Part shown: positions 1 through 7,772 of the stretch, piece by piece
Layout: every line of letters begins with the position of its first letter
Position numbering within the stretch: the stretch's first letter is position 1
Assembly (NCBI GenBank): GCA_937146725.1
Contig: CAKZRU010000113.1
Location: 1 to 55,919 of the forward strand
From: an uncultured Myxococcales bacterium
Lineage (GTDB): Bacteria; Myxococcota_A; Bradymonadia; UBA7976; VGTA01
Direction of reading: 5' to 3'
Length of the DNA: 55,919 nucleotides
Translations under genes and position numbers: made by a program
The notes under the pieces: generated by a model
What the model was told of the DNA's origin: nothing
The model's input: only the letters and a program-made list of their open reading frames with translations
Database searches by the model: none

Positions 1-1128
1 CTCATGAACCTTGGAGCCGGTTTGACCGATAGAAAAAACTGCTTTCGCTCGTTGTAGCAAACTTTCAATCAAGGGACTCAAGTCAAGACCCTTATCATAA
101 CCACCACAAATCACAATAAGCCTGGGTTCAAGACTTTCAATCCCCATCCGGGCCGCATGAACATTGGTCGCTTTAGAGTCGTTAACGTATTTGACTCCAT
201 CAAGCTCTCGACTAAGGGTCATACGGTAGGCCAAGGGTGCAAACTGCTTAAAACGCTCTCGTGCCTTATGTTCATCCAATCCTAAAAAGTTAATACAAGC
301 CAAGGCGACCGATAAGTTAAGTTGATTATGAGCACCTAATAATGGACTTTGTACTTGAGGGCTTAATATCTCATAAGTCGTTGGTTTAATCTTTAACTTG
401 CCTTGCTTAAGGTCTGGTTCAAGTTCATTGAGCGTTAAATGCTTTTTTGGATAAAAAAGAGCGGCTTCTTCTTTGAGTAAATAAGCAAGTTTTAGCTTGG
501 CTTCCCGATAGGCTTGGGCCGACCCTTCAAAATAATCGTAATGATCTTCGGCAATATTGGTGATTACTGCGCAGCTGGCCCCAAGATAGCGAGTTGACCA
601 CAGCTGAAAGGCGCTCACTTCAACCACCAAATAGCCTGCGGCCGGCGCCTCTAATGACCAATTACAAATGGGGTCTCCTATGTTGCCTACCGCTTTAACC
701 CATAACCCCTGTGCTTTTAAAGCCTCAGCTATGAGTTTGGTTGTAGTACTTTTACCATCGGTCCCAGTCACCGCAATGATTTGAGCTTGGGTGAGTAAGG
801 CACCTAACTCAATCTCACTCATGATTCGAATATCATGTGCATTCACGTCTTGGAATAGTGCATGACTTGGTTTTAAACCCGGACTAGGAATGAGGATTTC
901 AGCATCTCCAAGATGATTTTTTTGGCCAAAATGAGTCGTAATTGACTTGGGTAAGTCTTGTGCTAAAGGCAATTCTTCAAAAGTCTTAGAGTCACTTAAA
1001 GTAACCAAAGCTCCAAGCTGAGCAAGAAGTTTTGCGGCCGAAACCCCACTGATACCTGCCCCCCATACTGCAACCTTACGATCTTTCCACCAAGAACGAT
1101 CTTGGAGCTTTTGATTGGCTAAGTGCAT
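1..1128 (-). CDS. murD: MurD, UDP-N-acetylmuramoylalanine--D-glutamate ligase (C-terminus cut by window edge)
   Basis: Cytoplasmic peptidoglycan-precursor ligase that adds D-glutamate to UDP-MurNAc-L-alanine using ATP. The 376 codons visible start at an ATG (1126-1128) and stay open to base 1, so about the last 70 to 80 residues are missing. Near the N-terminus a Rossmann-like motif VWGAGISGVSAAKLL (residues 21-35) fits the UDP-substrate domain of MurD. The ATP loop is TGTDGKSTTT (121-130), with Asp where many MurD proteins have Asn. The start lies 9 bases after the stop of the upstream Mur ligase gene, and its AGAGG ribosome site directly follows that stop, so the two are probably translationally coupled. 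Identification as MurD rather than another Mur ligase rests on the N-terminal motif and the GKSTTT loop. Confidence 0.88.
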   Translation of the reverse strand, partial: MHLANQKLQDRSWWKDRKVAVWGAGISGVSAAKLLAQLGALVTLSDSKTFEELPLAQDLPKSITTHFGQKNHLGDAEILIPSPGLKPSHALFQDVNAHDIRIMSEIELGALLTQAQIIAVTGTDGKSTTTKLIAEALKAQGLWVKAVGNIGDPICNWSLEAPAAGYLVVEVSAFQLWSTRYLGASCAVITNIAEDHYDYFEGSAQAYREAKLKLAYLLKEEAALFYPKKHLTLNELEPDLKQGKLKIKPTTYEILSPQVQSPLLGAHNQLNLSVALACINFLGLDEHKARERFKQFAPLAYRMTLSRELDGVKYVNDSKATNVHAARMGIESLEPRLIVICGGYDKGLDLSPLIESLLQRAKAVFSIGQTGSKVHE

Positions 1129-1137
1129 GCTGACCTC

Positions 1138-2652
1138 TTAATTATTTTTGAACTTATGTGCTCGTTCATCCATCCAAGCATCAGCCATTCTAAAAAAGTC
1201 ATCACCTCCAAAGAAGAAAATAAGATCCTTGGGCTGTACATGCTCTTGCAAAAAGGGGATCAAATCATTTTGCTCAGGGATAAAGTGGGTTTGATTACCA
1301 AAAGCTCTAAGTTGATCGACAAACCATTGAGTATCGATGCCAGGTAAACTTGGTTCATTCGCTGCATACATCGTAGTAATGAGTACATCATCAGCACCGG
1401 TAAAAGCCCGAGCATAATCCTCACCATGGTATTTCATTAAGGTAAAGCGATAAGGCTTGAATACACACCAAATCTTATGGTGTTCCATGCGTTTAGCACT
1501 TTCTAAAACCCTTTTCATTCCGGTAGGATGAGAAAGATAGTCTTTGACCACAGTAATGTCTTGATCCTGACGCACAGTGAAGCGGTTTTCTAAACCTTCA
1601 AAGCTATTGAATGCCTTTTGGCAAATGGCAAAATCAAGTTTGAGACCACCCATGAGAATCGCTAAAGCTCCTGCCGCATTTTCGGCATTGTATCCACCAG
1701 GGATAGGAAGCTCAATACGTCCTAGTTCTTGTTTAAAGTGATATGCTGTGAAACAAACTTTGATGCCATGATCCTTGATATCTCTTACTGTAAAGGCCAC
1801 TTGGTCCAAAGAGCCCTCTGAACTTGGATAATATCCTTCAGCCGCATATCCTAAAACCTGTACATCTGGCTTAAGCGTGATGGTACTTAACATTTGTCGA
1901 ACCCCTTGATCCGACAGATTCAAGGCCACTGATTTAAGGTGTTCATTCTCTTGTACAAAACGCGACATTGTACTAATGATCGCCTCAAGGTCATCGTAAT
2001 AGTTTAAGTGATCTACCTCAAGGTGGTTCACTAAGGCATGATGTGGGTTCAAATTAAGATGACTGCCATCACTTTCATCAATTTCCGCTACCCCATAATA
2101 GATTTTTTGCTCATCTTGCTCATCATTTACAGGTAAACGACCTACCTTAGCATTGGTTTTATATTGATTTAAGATCCCACCAATAATGAAGCTTGGATCC
2201 TTTTCTGCACAGATGAGGCCATGCGTGATCATGGCGCTTACTGTGCCTTTACCATGTGTACCGGTCACACCCACCGTTTCAAGACCAATCAAACCATAAG
2301 CTAAAGCCTTAGAGCGATGGATACATGGAATTCCACGTTTTTCAGCTTCTAATAATTCAACATTATCCTTGGGAACTGCTGTTGAATATACCACAAGATC
2401 AGCGCCATCCACATTGGAACTCTGATGACCAATCACAACCTTAGCACCTAAGCTTTGAATAGATAGGGTAAGCTGACTTTCTCTGACATCTGACCCCTGA
2501 ATCTTTGCCCCTCGTTCTGCTAATACTCTTGCTACGGCACTGACGCCAATACCACCAATGCCAATAAAGTGGAAACAAAGCTGACGCAGTGCTGAAGGTT
2601 GAGCATAAATCCGTTGCTCAATAACATCTAAAGTGGCTTTTGATGATGGCAT
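1138..2652 (-). CDS. MurC-type Mur ligase (UDP-N-acetylmuramate--L-alanine ligase family), divergent
   Basis: A 504-residue, three-domain Mur ligase. The N-terminal domain shows FIGIGGIGVSAVARVL (29-44), typical of MurC and Mpl. The central ATPase has TGTHGKGTVSAMI (130-142) and AEIDESDGS. The C-terminal domain has KDYLSHPTG and FKPYRFTLMKY, where ordinary MurC has DDYxHHPTE and FQPHRYxR. The family joins L-alanine (MurC) or a tripeptide (Mpl) to UDP-MurNAc. Being immediately upstream of murD and probably cotranscribed favours MurC. Two positions are odd. The P-loop reads GKGT instead of the usual GKTT, which resembles folylpolyglutamate synthase, and the HPTE glutamate is glycine. The start ATG has AGGAG about 11 bases upstream. 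Family is certain, exact substrate less so. Confidence 0.8.
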   Translation of the reverse strand: MPSSKATLDVIEQRIYAQPSALRQLCFHFIGIGGIGVSAVARVLAERGAKIQGSDVRESQLTLSIQSLGAKVVIGHQSSNVDGADLVVYSTAVPKDNVELLEAEKRGIPCIHRSKALAYGLIGLETVGVTGTHGKGTVSAMITHGLICAEKDPSFIIGGILNQYKTNAKVGRLPVNDEQDEQKIYYGVAEIDESDGSHLNLNPHHALVNHLEVDHLNYYDDLEAIISTMSRFVQENEHLKSVALNLSDQGVRQMLSTITLKPDVQVLGYAAEGYYPSSEGSLDQVAFTVRDIKDHGIKVCFTAYHFKQELGRIELPIPGGYNAENAAGALAILMGGLKLDFAICQKAFNSFEGLENRFTVRQDQDITVVKDYLSHPTGMKRVLESAKRMEHHKIWCVFKPYRFTLMKYHGEDYARAFTGADDVLITTMYAANEPSLPGIDTQWFVDQLRAFGNQTHFIPEQNDLIPFLQEHVQPKDLIFFFGGDDFFRMADAWMDERAHKFKNN

Positions 2653-2848
2653 AAGTTTTATTTCTCCTAAGGGTAAAGCTTGAATTAATTTAGAACTTCA
2701 TTCAGCTTCCGATGAGGCTAGTCATTTTTGTAAAGATCGAGTAGTCTTCTGACATGGAGAGCGCCCGAGATCAAGTAGAGATCAATGATGGGTTTAACTA
2801 TATCGAGATTAAAACGATTCAGGTATACGAGCAAAGGAAACGACAAAC
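2653..2848. other. Divergent intergenic region between the Mur ligase and lipoprotein genes
   Basis: This 196-base spacer must hold the promoters for both directions. I do not see a convincing -35/-10 pair. Toward the plus-strand gene there is AAAGGA about ten bases before the ATG at 2849. A short direct repeat AGATCAA occurs twice, four bases apart, near 2770-2790. Confidence 0.4.
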
Positions 2849-3499
2849 ATGAAGCATTTTCTCACCCAACAACGAGAATATCACTTAAAGAACAGACTTG
2901 TAGGGCCTAAAGTCTTGGCCACTTTGTGCTGCTTAAGTTATTTACTTTTAGCATGCGAAAATGAGCCCCCAATTCCCATGAATATTCCTGATGCGCAAGT
3001 GGAGGAAAATATTCAGCCAGATGCGGAACCAATGCCGGTGGTGCCACAGTCAGCGATGGAGATCTTTAAGGATTTACCTCTGACTCCTCAGCAAATTCTA
3101 CGTAAGCCCGGTGATGCCGTTGGTAACTTAAAGGCTCAACTGCCTAACCTAAAAGAAACCTATTCTCCTCGTTTTTTAACCGAGTACAAAAAAGATGGGC
3201 CTTTTAGCACAATTGTTTACCAGCTCGATCAAGACCAAAGAGTTGTTGAAGCCATCACCGCGACCTTTAGACCTGCTTATATGCATCCTCAGCAGTTTGA
3301 GCGTGTTGAAACCTACATGATGCTTCGCCTTGGTGAGGGTGAAAAACTCTTTAAGCGCAATAAAAAAGGTCGAGTGTGGCGCAACCTAGATTATCGTATT
3401 GAATTACATATTGACACTCAGGTGAAAGACTTGGTCGTCTTGTTCCATAAACGTGGGAATGAAACTCTTGAAAGAACACGAAAAGGTCTGCCTAAGTGA
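2849..3499 (+). CDS. Predicted lipoprotein of unknown function
   Basis: A 216-residue protein with a basic N-terminus, a hydrophobic stretch and a lipobox LLLAC, so the mature protein probably starts at Cys36 on the periplasmic side of a membrane. An Asp/Glu/Pro/Met-rich linker (about residues 39-66) follows, then a folded part of about 145 residues rich in Arg, Lys and Tyr. I recognise no family. Its stop overlaps the start of the next lipoprotein gene (TGATG), so the two are translationally coupled and may act together. The start is supported by AAAGGA upstream. Confidence 0.75.
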   Translation: MKHFLTQQREYHLKNRLVGPKVLATLCCLSYLLLACENEPPIPMNIPDAQVEENIQPDAEPMPVVPQSAMEIFKDLPLTPQQILRKPGDAVGNLKAQLPNLKETYSPRFLTEYKKDGPFSTIVYQLDQDQRVVEAITATFRPAYMHPQQFERVETYMMLRLGEGEKLFKRNKKGRVWRNLDYRIELHIDTQVKDLVVLFHKRGNETLERTRKGLPK

Positions 3500-4770
3500 T
3501 GAAGTTTGATCACCTAAAGCTTTGGCCTTTACTTGCTTTAGTCTTGATTTCGGGTTGCTACTTTCCAGAAATAGAACTGAGTGAAGCCGAGAAAAAGGAA
3601 ATTGAGCAAAGTATTCTCAAGGACGCTAACCAAGCTAAGCCTAAGATCAAGATTAATGCTGTGATCGAGGATCAGGCTCGTTTAATTGGGATTGATTTGA
3701 GTAAAAGTAGCGCTCGACCCAATGATATTGTGGAGATCACCTATTATATCGAAGCTCTCACCGATCAGGCTGAAGATAATGAAATCTTTGTTCACTTACA
3801 GGGCCGACGAGCGGGGATGTGGCAGAACTTAGATCACACACCGGTCAAAGGACGTTTACCACTCAGAAAGCTTAAGCGTGGACAAGTGGTTAAAGATGTG
3901 CAGCGTTTTAGGGTTAAAGCCGGCTATCCACCCGGAGGAGCAAAGCTATATTGGGGCTTATTTAGGGGTAAAAAACGACTAAATATCGTCAATAAAGAAC
4001 AAGTAAAGCATGACAAAAATAATAGAGTTGAGCTTGCAAACTTTGTGATTCTTCCTCCACGACCTCCTGTTGAAATCATTGCCTATCAAGCTAAAGCTGA
4101 TGAACCAATTGTCATTGATGGGCAACTCAATGAAACGAGTTGGGCGCAGGCCAAGTGGACCAAATATTGGGGAGATCCGGCAGGGCGCACTTTAAAGACA
4201 AAGCGCTGGGCTTCTAAAATCCCTAGAACACGAGCTAAAATCATATGGCAAGCGGATGCTTTATATATTGGGATTGAGTCATTTGACACTCATATTTGGG
4301 CGAATTTGACTCAAAGAGATAGTAATACTTGGGAAGAAGAAGTTGTTGAGGTCTTTTTAGATCCTGATGGAGATAAACGAGACTATTTGGAGCTACAAGT
4401 CACCCCAGCAAATGTCGTTTTTGATGCGTTATTTGCGTACAGACGTAGTAACCTCAAAAAAGCGAGGGCTTGGAATTACAAGGGTTGGCAGACGCAGGTA
4501 TTTGTTGATGGAACACTCAATCAAAAAGGTGATCGTGATACCCGTTATGTGGTTGAAATGAAGCTTCCACTCACTGAAATTCCGGGCGCTCCTAAACAAC
4601 TCAGCGCGCAAAGTCCTGCTTGGCGTATGAATATGTTCCGCTTTGATTGGAATGAAGCACCAAGTGGTCGTCAAATGGCTGCAGCACTGTCGCCTCCTTA
4701 TATTGGTGACTTTCATAACCTAGATGCTTTTGCCAAGCTGAAGTTTGCTAGTTCTGTGGTGACACAGTAG
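3496..4770 (+). CDS. Lipoprotein with C-terminal CBM9/DOMON-like domain
   Basis: A 424-residue predicted lipoprotein: lipobox ISGC at about residues 18-21, then a charged helical segment. A beta-sandwich-like region (about 55-195) precedes a domain resembling family 9 carbohydrate-binding modules (about 205-420). Hallmarks are IVIDGQLNETSWAQA at the start of the domain, then IIWQADALYIGIES, VVEVFLDPDGDKRDYLELQV and a closing basic/aromatic part. CBM9-like DOMON domains in bacterial envelope proteins bind sugars, haem or unknown ligands; the ligand here is not evident. Translation starts at GTG 3496 or more likely ATG 3499, which overlaps the previous stop by one base. The 3' end overlaps the convergent GST gene by 23 bases. 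Confidence 0.8.
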   Translation: MMKFDHLKLWPLLALVLISGCYFPEIELSEAEKKEIEQSILKDANQAKPKIKINAVIEDQARLIGIDLSKSSARPNDIVEITYYIEALTDQAEDNEIFVHLQGRRAGMWQNLDHTPVKGRLPLRKLKRGQVVKDVQRFRVKAGYPPGGAKLYWGLFRGKKRLNIVNKEQVKHDKNNRVELANFVILPPRPPVEIIAYQAKADEPIVIDGQLNETSWAQAKWTKYWGDPAGRTLKTKRWASKIPRTRAKIIWQADALYIGIESFDTHIWANLTQRDSNTWEEEVVEVFLDPDGDKRDYLELQVTPANVVFDALFAYRRSNLKKARAWNYKGWQTQVFVDGTLNQKGDRDTRYVVEMKLPLTEIPGAPKQLSAQSPAWRMNMFRFDWNEAPSGRQMAAALSPPYIGDFHNLDAFAKLKFASSVVTQ

Positions 4771-5410
4771 CGATCGCTCGTTGCCAAGCCGGGCGACTTT
4801 TCAAGCGCTTGATATACTTGGCACAACACTCTCCAAGCTCTCCAAACTTACGTGAACGCCCCCACATCAATGTTTGGCCAATGTAAATATCCGCTAGACT
4901 GAAGTCATCGCCTAACAAGTAGCTTCGTCCATCGCTAAGAATTGCTTCCAAATAATTTAAGGCTCTTTGATATTCAAACAAACAACTCGGAATAATTGCA
5001 TCGACTCGTCGCTTTTCGGGATAAACAAAGCTGTGTTTGGCTTGAGTCCACAATGGGGGTTCTAGCTCGGTTGCGCAATAAGCCATGAGTTGATGACACT
5101 GAGCTCTTTCTGCCGAGCTATTCGGTAGCAAGGCTTGGTGCCGCTCGGCGAGTGTATATAAAATTGCCATCGACTCAATTAAGATTTCATTGCCTGAGTC
5201 TACTTGCTCATCAGCACTCGGTTTTACCAATAAAGCCGGTACTTTACCATGCGGATTCAATTGCAGGAATTCGGGCGTTCTTTGCTCTCCTTTAAAAAGC
5301 TGTAAGTCAATAATTTCATACTTTTGCTCTAATTCTTCTAAAGCCCAAATCACTCTTCCCCCACGATTTAACATGCTCCCATAAAGGGTATAAGTGCATT
5401 GCTTTGGCAT
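4748..5410 (-). CDS. Glutathione S-transferase family protein
   Basis: A 220-residue cytosolic GST-fold protein. The N-terminal thioredoxin-like half contains YGSMLNRGGRVIWALEEL (residues 9-26), the cis-proline region NPHGKVPALLV (53-63) and the glutathione-contacting LIESMAILYTLAE. The helical C-terminal half contains FSLADIYIGQTLMWG, the usual second-domain signature. GSTs of this type conjugate or reduce electrophiles with glutathione; the substrate cannot be told from sequence. AAGGA at 5420-5424 (complement) supports the start. The gene ends inside the 3' end of the convergent lipoprotein gene (23 bases shared). Confidence 0.87.
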   Translation of the reverse strand: MPKQCTYTLYGSMLNRGGRVIWALEELEQKYEIIDLQLFKGEQRTPEFLQLNPHGKVPALLVKPSADEQVDSGNEILIESMAILYTLAERHQALLPNSSAERAQCHQLMAYCATELEPPLWTQAKHSFVYPEKRRVDAIIPSCLFEYQRALNYLEAILSDGRSYLLGDDFSLADIYIGQTLMWGRSRKFGELGECCAKYIKRLKSRPAWQRAIATVSPQN

Positions 5411-5472
5411 ATGCTTATGTCCTTATTTAAAACTGTCTCAAAAATAATATAGGTATTTATCTTACATGTAGG

Positions 5473-5501
5473 TTGACAGACTACCTTTCATCATCTAAGC
5501 T
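5473..5501 (+). promoter_or_regulatory. Candidate sigma-70-type promoter for the small RHH gene
   Basis: A perfect TTGACA (5473-5478) is followed after 17 bases by TAAGCT (5496-5501), a weak -10 match. It lies 44 bases before the ATG at 5545. The -35 box and spacing are good, the -10 box poor, so the call is tentative. Confidence 0.3.
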
Positions 5502-5544
5502 CATTTATATTATCATTTAATCCTAGACCTAGCGAGGTTTAAAC

Positions 5545-5754
5545 ATGTCCTCATCTTCATCAGATAAACGCAAACAGAGCTTATATTTTCCCGAGAAGAT
5601 GCTTAGAGAAATCCAAGCAGAAGCGGTACGCCAAGATCGTAGTTTAAGCTGGATCGTCCAACAGGCTTGGAAAATTGCCCAACCTACCATCGCTCGCTAT
5701 CCAGCAATCGATGACTTGGATCCACAAGCTGGTGGAGATAAATCAAGCGATTAA
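5545..5754 (+). CDS. Small ribbon-helix-helix protein, TIGR04563-like
   Basis: A 69-residue protein. Its core KQSLYFPEKMLREIQAEA followed by RQDRSLSWIVQQAWKIA has the strand-helix-helix pattern of ribbon-helix-helix DNA-binding proteins. It closely resembles, from memory, the TIGR04563 family of small proteins found in multiple copies in myxobacteria and relatives. Such proteins may act as dimeric repressors or as antitoxin-like regulators, but no toxin gene adjoins it. GAGG (5534-5537) lies seven bases before the ATG. The gap to the next gene contains a 6-bp inverted repeat, CTTACT/AGTAAG (5793-5811). Confidence 0.75.
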   Translation: MSSSSSDKRKQSLYFPEKMLREIQAEAVRQDRSLSWIVQQAWKIAQPTIARYPAIDDLDPQAGGDKSSD

Positions 5755-5846
5755 TAAACATTAAGAAGATCACTCATCGAATAGTGGTAAAACTTACTAG
5801 AATTGAGTAAGGGTTATGTGCACTAATTTAGAGAGGAAGATGAGTG

Positions 5847-6755
5847 ATGACAAAAAGTCATTTGCAAGAGCAGCCCACAGAGTCCAACAAGCAAGCTGAA
5901 AAGCAGTTAGAAGATCGCATTGAAAGACTGCGTCTTAGACTAAGTCGTAAGATGCTTCGAACTTGCAAAAACTATGAATTACTTAGCGAGGGTGATCGGG
6001 TCATGGTTGCTGTCTCGGGAGGTAAAGATAGCTACACCTTGCTTGATCTCTTGCGTAGTGCTAGTCGACGCTTGCCCTTTAAGATTGAGTTTGTTGCCGT
6101 TCATCTTGATCAACAACAACCTGGCTATGATGGCACTGCGCTAAGAGAATGGCTACAAACTGAAAATTATGAGCATGAAATTATCAGCGAAGATACCTAT
6201 TCTATCGTCAAAGAATTAACCCCTCCTGGGGGGACATACTGCTCACCTTGCTCTCGTTTGAGACGAGGGATCTTGTATACAACCGCCGAGCGCCTTGGTT
6301 GTAATAAAGTCGCCTTAGGTCATCATCGTGATGATACTGTCGAAACTTTATTGATGAATATGTTCTACTCTGGTCGTATTCAAGCAATGCCGGCTAAGTA
6401 TCGCACAGACGATGACCGCTTTGATGTAATTCGTCCCTTATTAGAGTGTGCAGAATCTGATATTGCTGAGTATGCGCAACTTATGAACTTCCCGATTCTT
6501 CCCTGTAATTTATGTGGTAGTCAAGATGGGCTTAAACGTGCTGAAACCAAGGCGCTTCTTGATCGCCTTGAGGCAGGGCATCCCGGCGTAAGAGATATGC
6601 TTTTAGCCTCGCTCAAACATGTGAGACCAAGCGGCTTATTAGATCAATCCTTATTGGCACGCTTAGAGGGTCAAGAGCAAGACGAAGCTGACTCTGAACA
6701 GCAAGCGGAACCGATCAGCTATTCACCAAGCCCACTTATTCAAATCGAGGGCTAA
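5847..6755 (+). CDS. ttcA: TtcA, tRNA 2-thiocytidine(32) synthetase
   Basis: An ATP-dependent PP-loop enzyme that thiolates cytidine 32 of certain tRNAs, using an iron-sulfur cluster. The PP-loop SGGKDS is near residue 57. Two Cys-x-x-Cys motifs follow: CSPC near 132, within CSPCSRLRRGILY, and CNLC near 219, within PCNLCGSQ. They supply the cluster ligands. The length (about 302 residues) is normal for the family. A GTG at 5844 directly precedes ATG 5847; the GAGAGGAAG site at 5831-5839 fits the ATG better. The gene leads a tight plus-strand run with the two ArsA-like ATPases downstream (two-base gap). The C-terminal Gln/Glu-rich tail lies beyond the catalytic core. Confidence 0.93.
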   Translation: MTKSHLQEQPTESNKQAEKQLEDRIERLRLRLSRKMLRTCKNYELLSEGDRVMVAVSGGKDSYTLLDLLRSASRRLPFKIEFVAVHLDQQQPGYDGTALREWLQTENYEHEIISEDTYSIVKELTPPGGTYCSPCSRLRRGILYTTAERLGCNKVALGHHRDDTVETLLMNMFYSGRIQAMPAKYRTDDDRFDVIRPLLECAESDIAEYAQLMNFPILPCNLCGSQDGLKRAETKALLDRLEAGHPGVRDMLLASLKHVRPSGLLDQSLLARLEGQEQDEADSEQQAEPISYSPSPLIQIEG

Positions 6756-6757
6756 GA

Positions 6758-7762
6758 GTGCAGCATTCATTACCAAGTTCCAATGTTGATATGCGTGAGT
6801 ATTTCAAGCCTCGTCTGCAATTAATCACAGGTAAAGGCGGAGTAGGACGCACAACTGTAGCCATTGCCCTAGCTCAAGCGTTTGTTGAACAGGGGTTAAA
6901 GGTGCTGTTACTTGAAGTAAGAGATGCAGACTCTGAGCTTCATCATGACCCTGAGCAAAGCCAAAGGGCTCAAGATTCAATGTTAGGTCGGAGCCTGTCA
7001 CAAAGTCTCGGACAAGACCAAGTCTTTGCCTTGGGGGAAATCCCACTGATGATCTCCCCAAAGTTATGGGCTGCTCAACTTATCGCCGAAGAAGGTCATA
7101 GGGGCTTTTTAAGATCGATTATCCCTTCTGATCGCTTGGTGAAAGCCGCTTTAGAATCCAAGGCACTGTCTCGTTTTTTACGTTCTGCGCCTTCAATGCA
7201 TGAACTTGGTATTTTTTATCATCTTAAGTATTTTGATGAATGCACAGAGTATGACAAAATCGTCATTGATATGCCGGCAACAGGTCATACTCTCGCTTTA
7301 AGTCAGTTACCCGATCGTATTGCCAACATCATTAAAAAAGGACAAATCGTTGATGCATTACGTTCAGGTATGCAAAGAATCACCGACCCAAAGTCAGCTT
7401 CGATGTGGATTGTGACCTTAGCTGAAAAATTACCACTGAGTGAAGCTCAAGAAGTGAGTGAAGCCCTACTCAAAGATGATATACAAGCAGCAGGTGTCAT
7501 TTGTAATCGAGGCTTGAAGCGCACACTCACTGATGATGAGCAAGCTTTATTACAGCATATCCTTACAGATACACCCAATATCACTGATGCTTCTTTGGAT
7601 AGCGCTCATGTTCGAGAATTATTATTGTCCGCCTTGCACCACGTTCACCAAGAGCCCGAGATTAAAGCCTTACTTAACTCTTTTCCAAGACTTTTGGATT
7701 TACCTGAGCTTTCCAAGGCCACCGACCGAGCTCAGTTCGCTTTTAATCACTGGCTGAAATAG
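6758..7762 (+). CDS. ArsA/Get3-like ATPase, first of a pair, with altered P-loop
   Basis: A 334-residue member of the ArsA/Get3 branch of SIMIBI ATPases. The deviant Walker A is GKGGVGRTT (residues 25-33): the signature lysine K26, which acts across the dimer, is present, but the P-loop lysine is replaced by Arg31. The switch-type sequence VIDMPATGHTLAL follows around residue 172. ArsA drives arsenite efflux and Get3 carries tail-anchored proteins; neither arsB nor a tail-anchor receptor is nearby, so the role is unknown. The start is GTG 6758 with GAGG seven bases upstream and two bases after the ttcA stop. The next gene encodes a second ATPase with the complementary P-loop pattern, suggesting a heterodimer. 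Confidence 0.85.
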   Translation: MQHSLPSSNVDMREYFKPRLQLITGKGGVGRTTVAIALAQAFVEQGLKVLLLEVRDADSELHHDPEQSQRAQDSMLGRSLSQSLGQDQVFALGEIPLMISPKLWAAQLIAEEGHRGFLRSIIPSDRLVKAALESKALSRFLRSAPSMHELGIFYHLKYFDECTEYDKIVIDMPATGHTLALSQLPDRIANIIKKGQIVDALRSGMQRITDPKSASMWIVTLAEKLPLSEAQEVSEALLKDDIQAAGVICNRGLKRTLTDDEQALLQHILTDTPNITDASLDSAHVRELLLSALHHVHQEPEIKALLNSFPRLLDLPELSKATDRAQFAFNHWLK

Positions 7763-7772
7763 GGATAAAATC

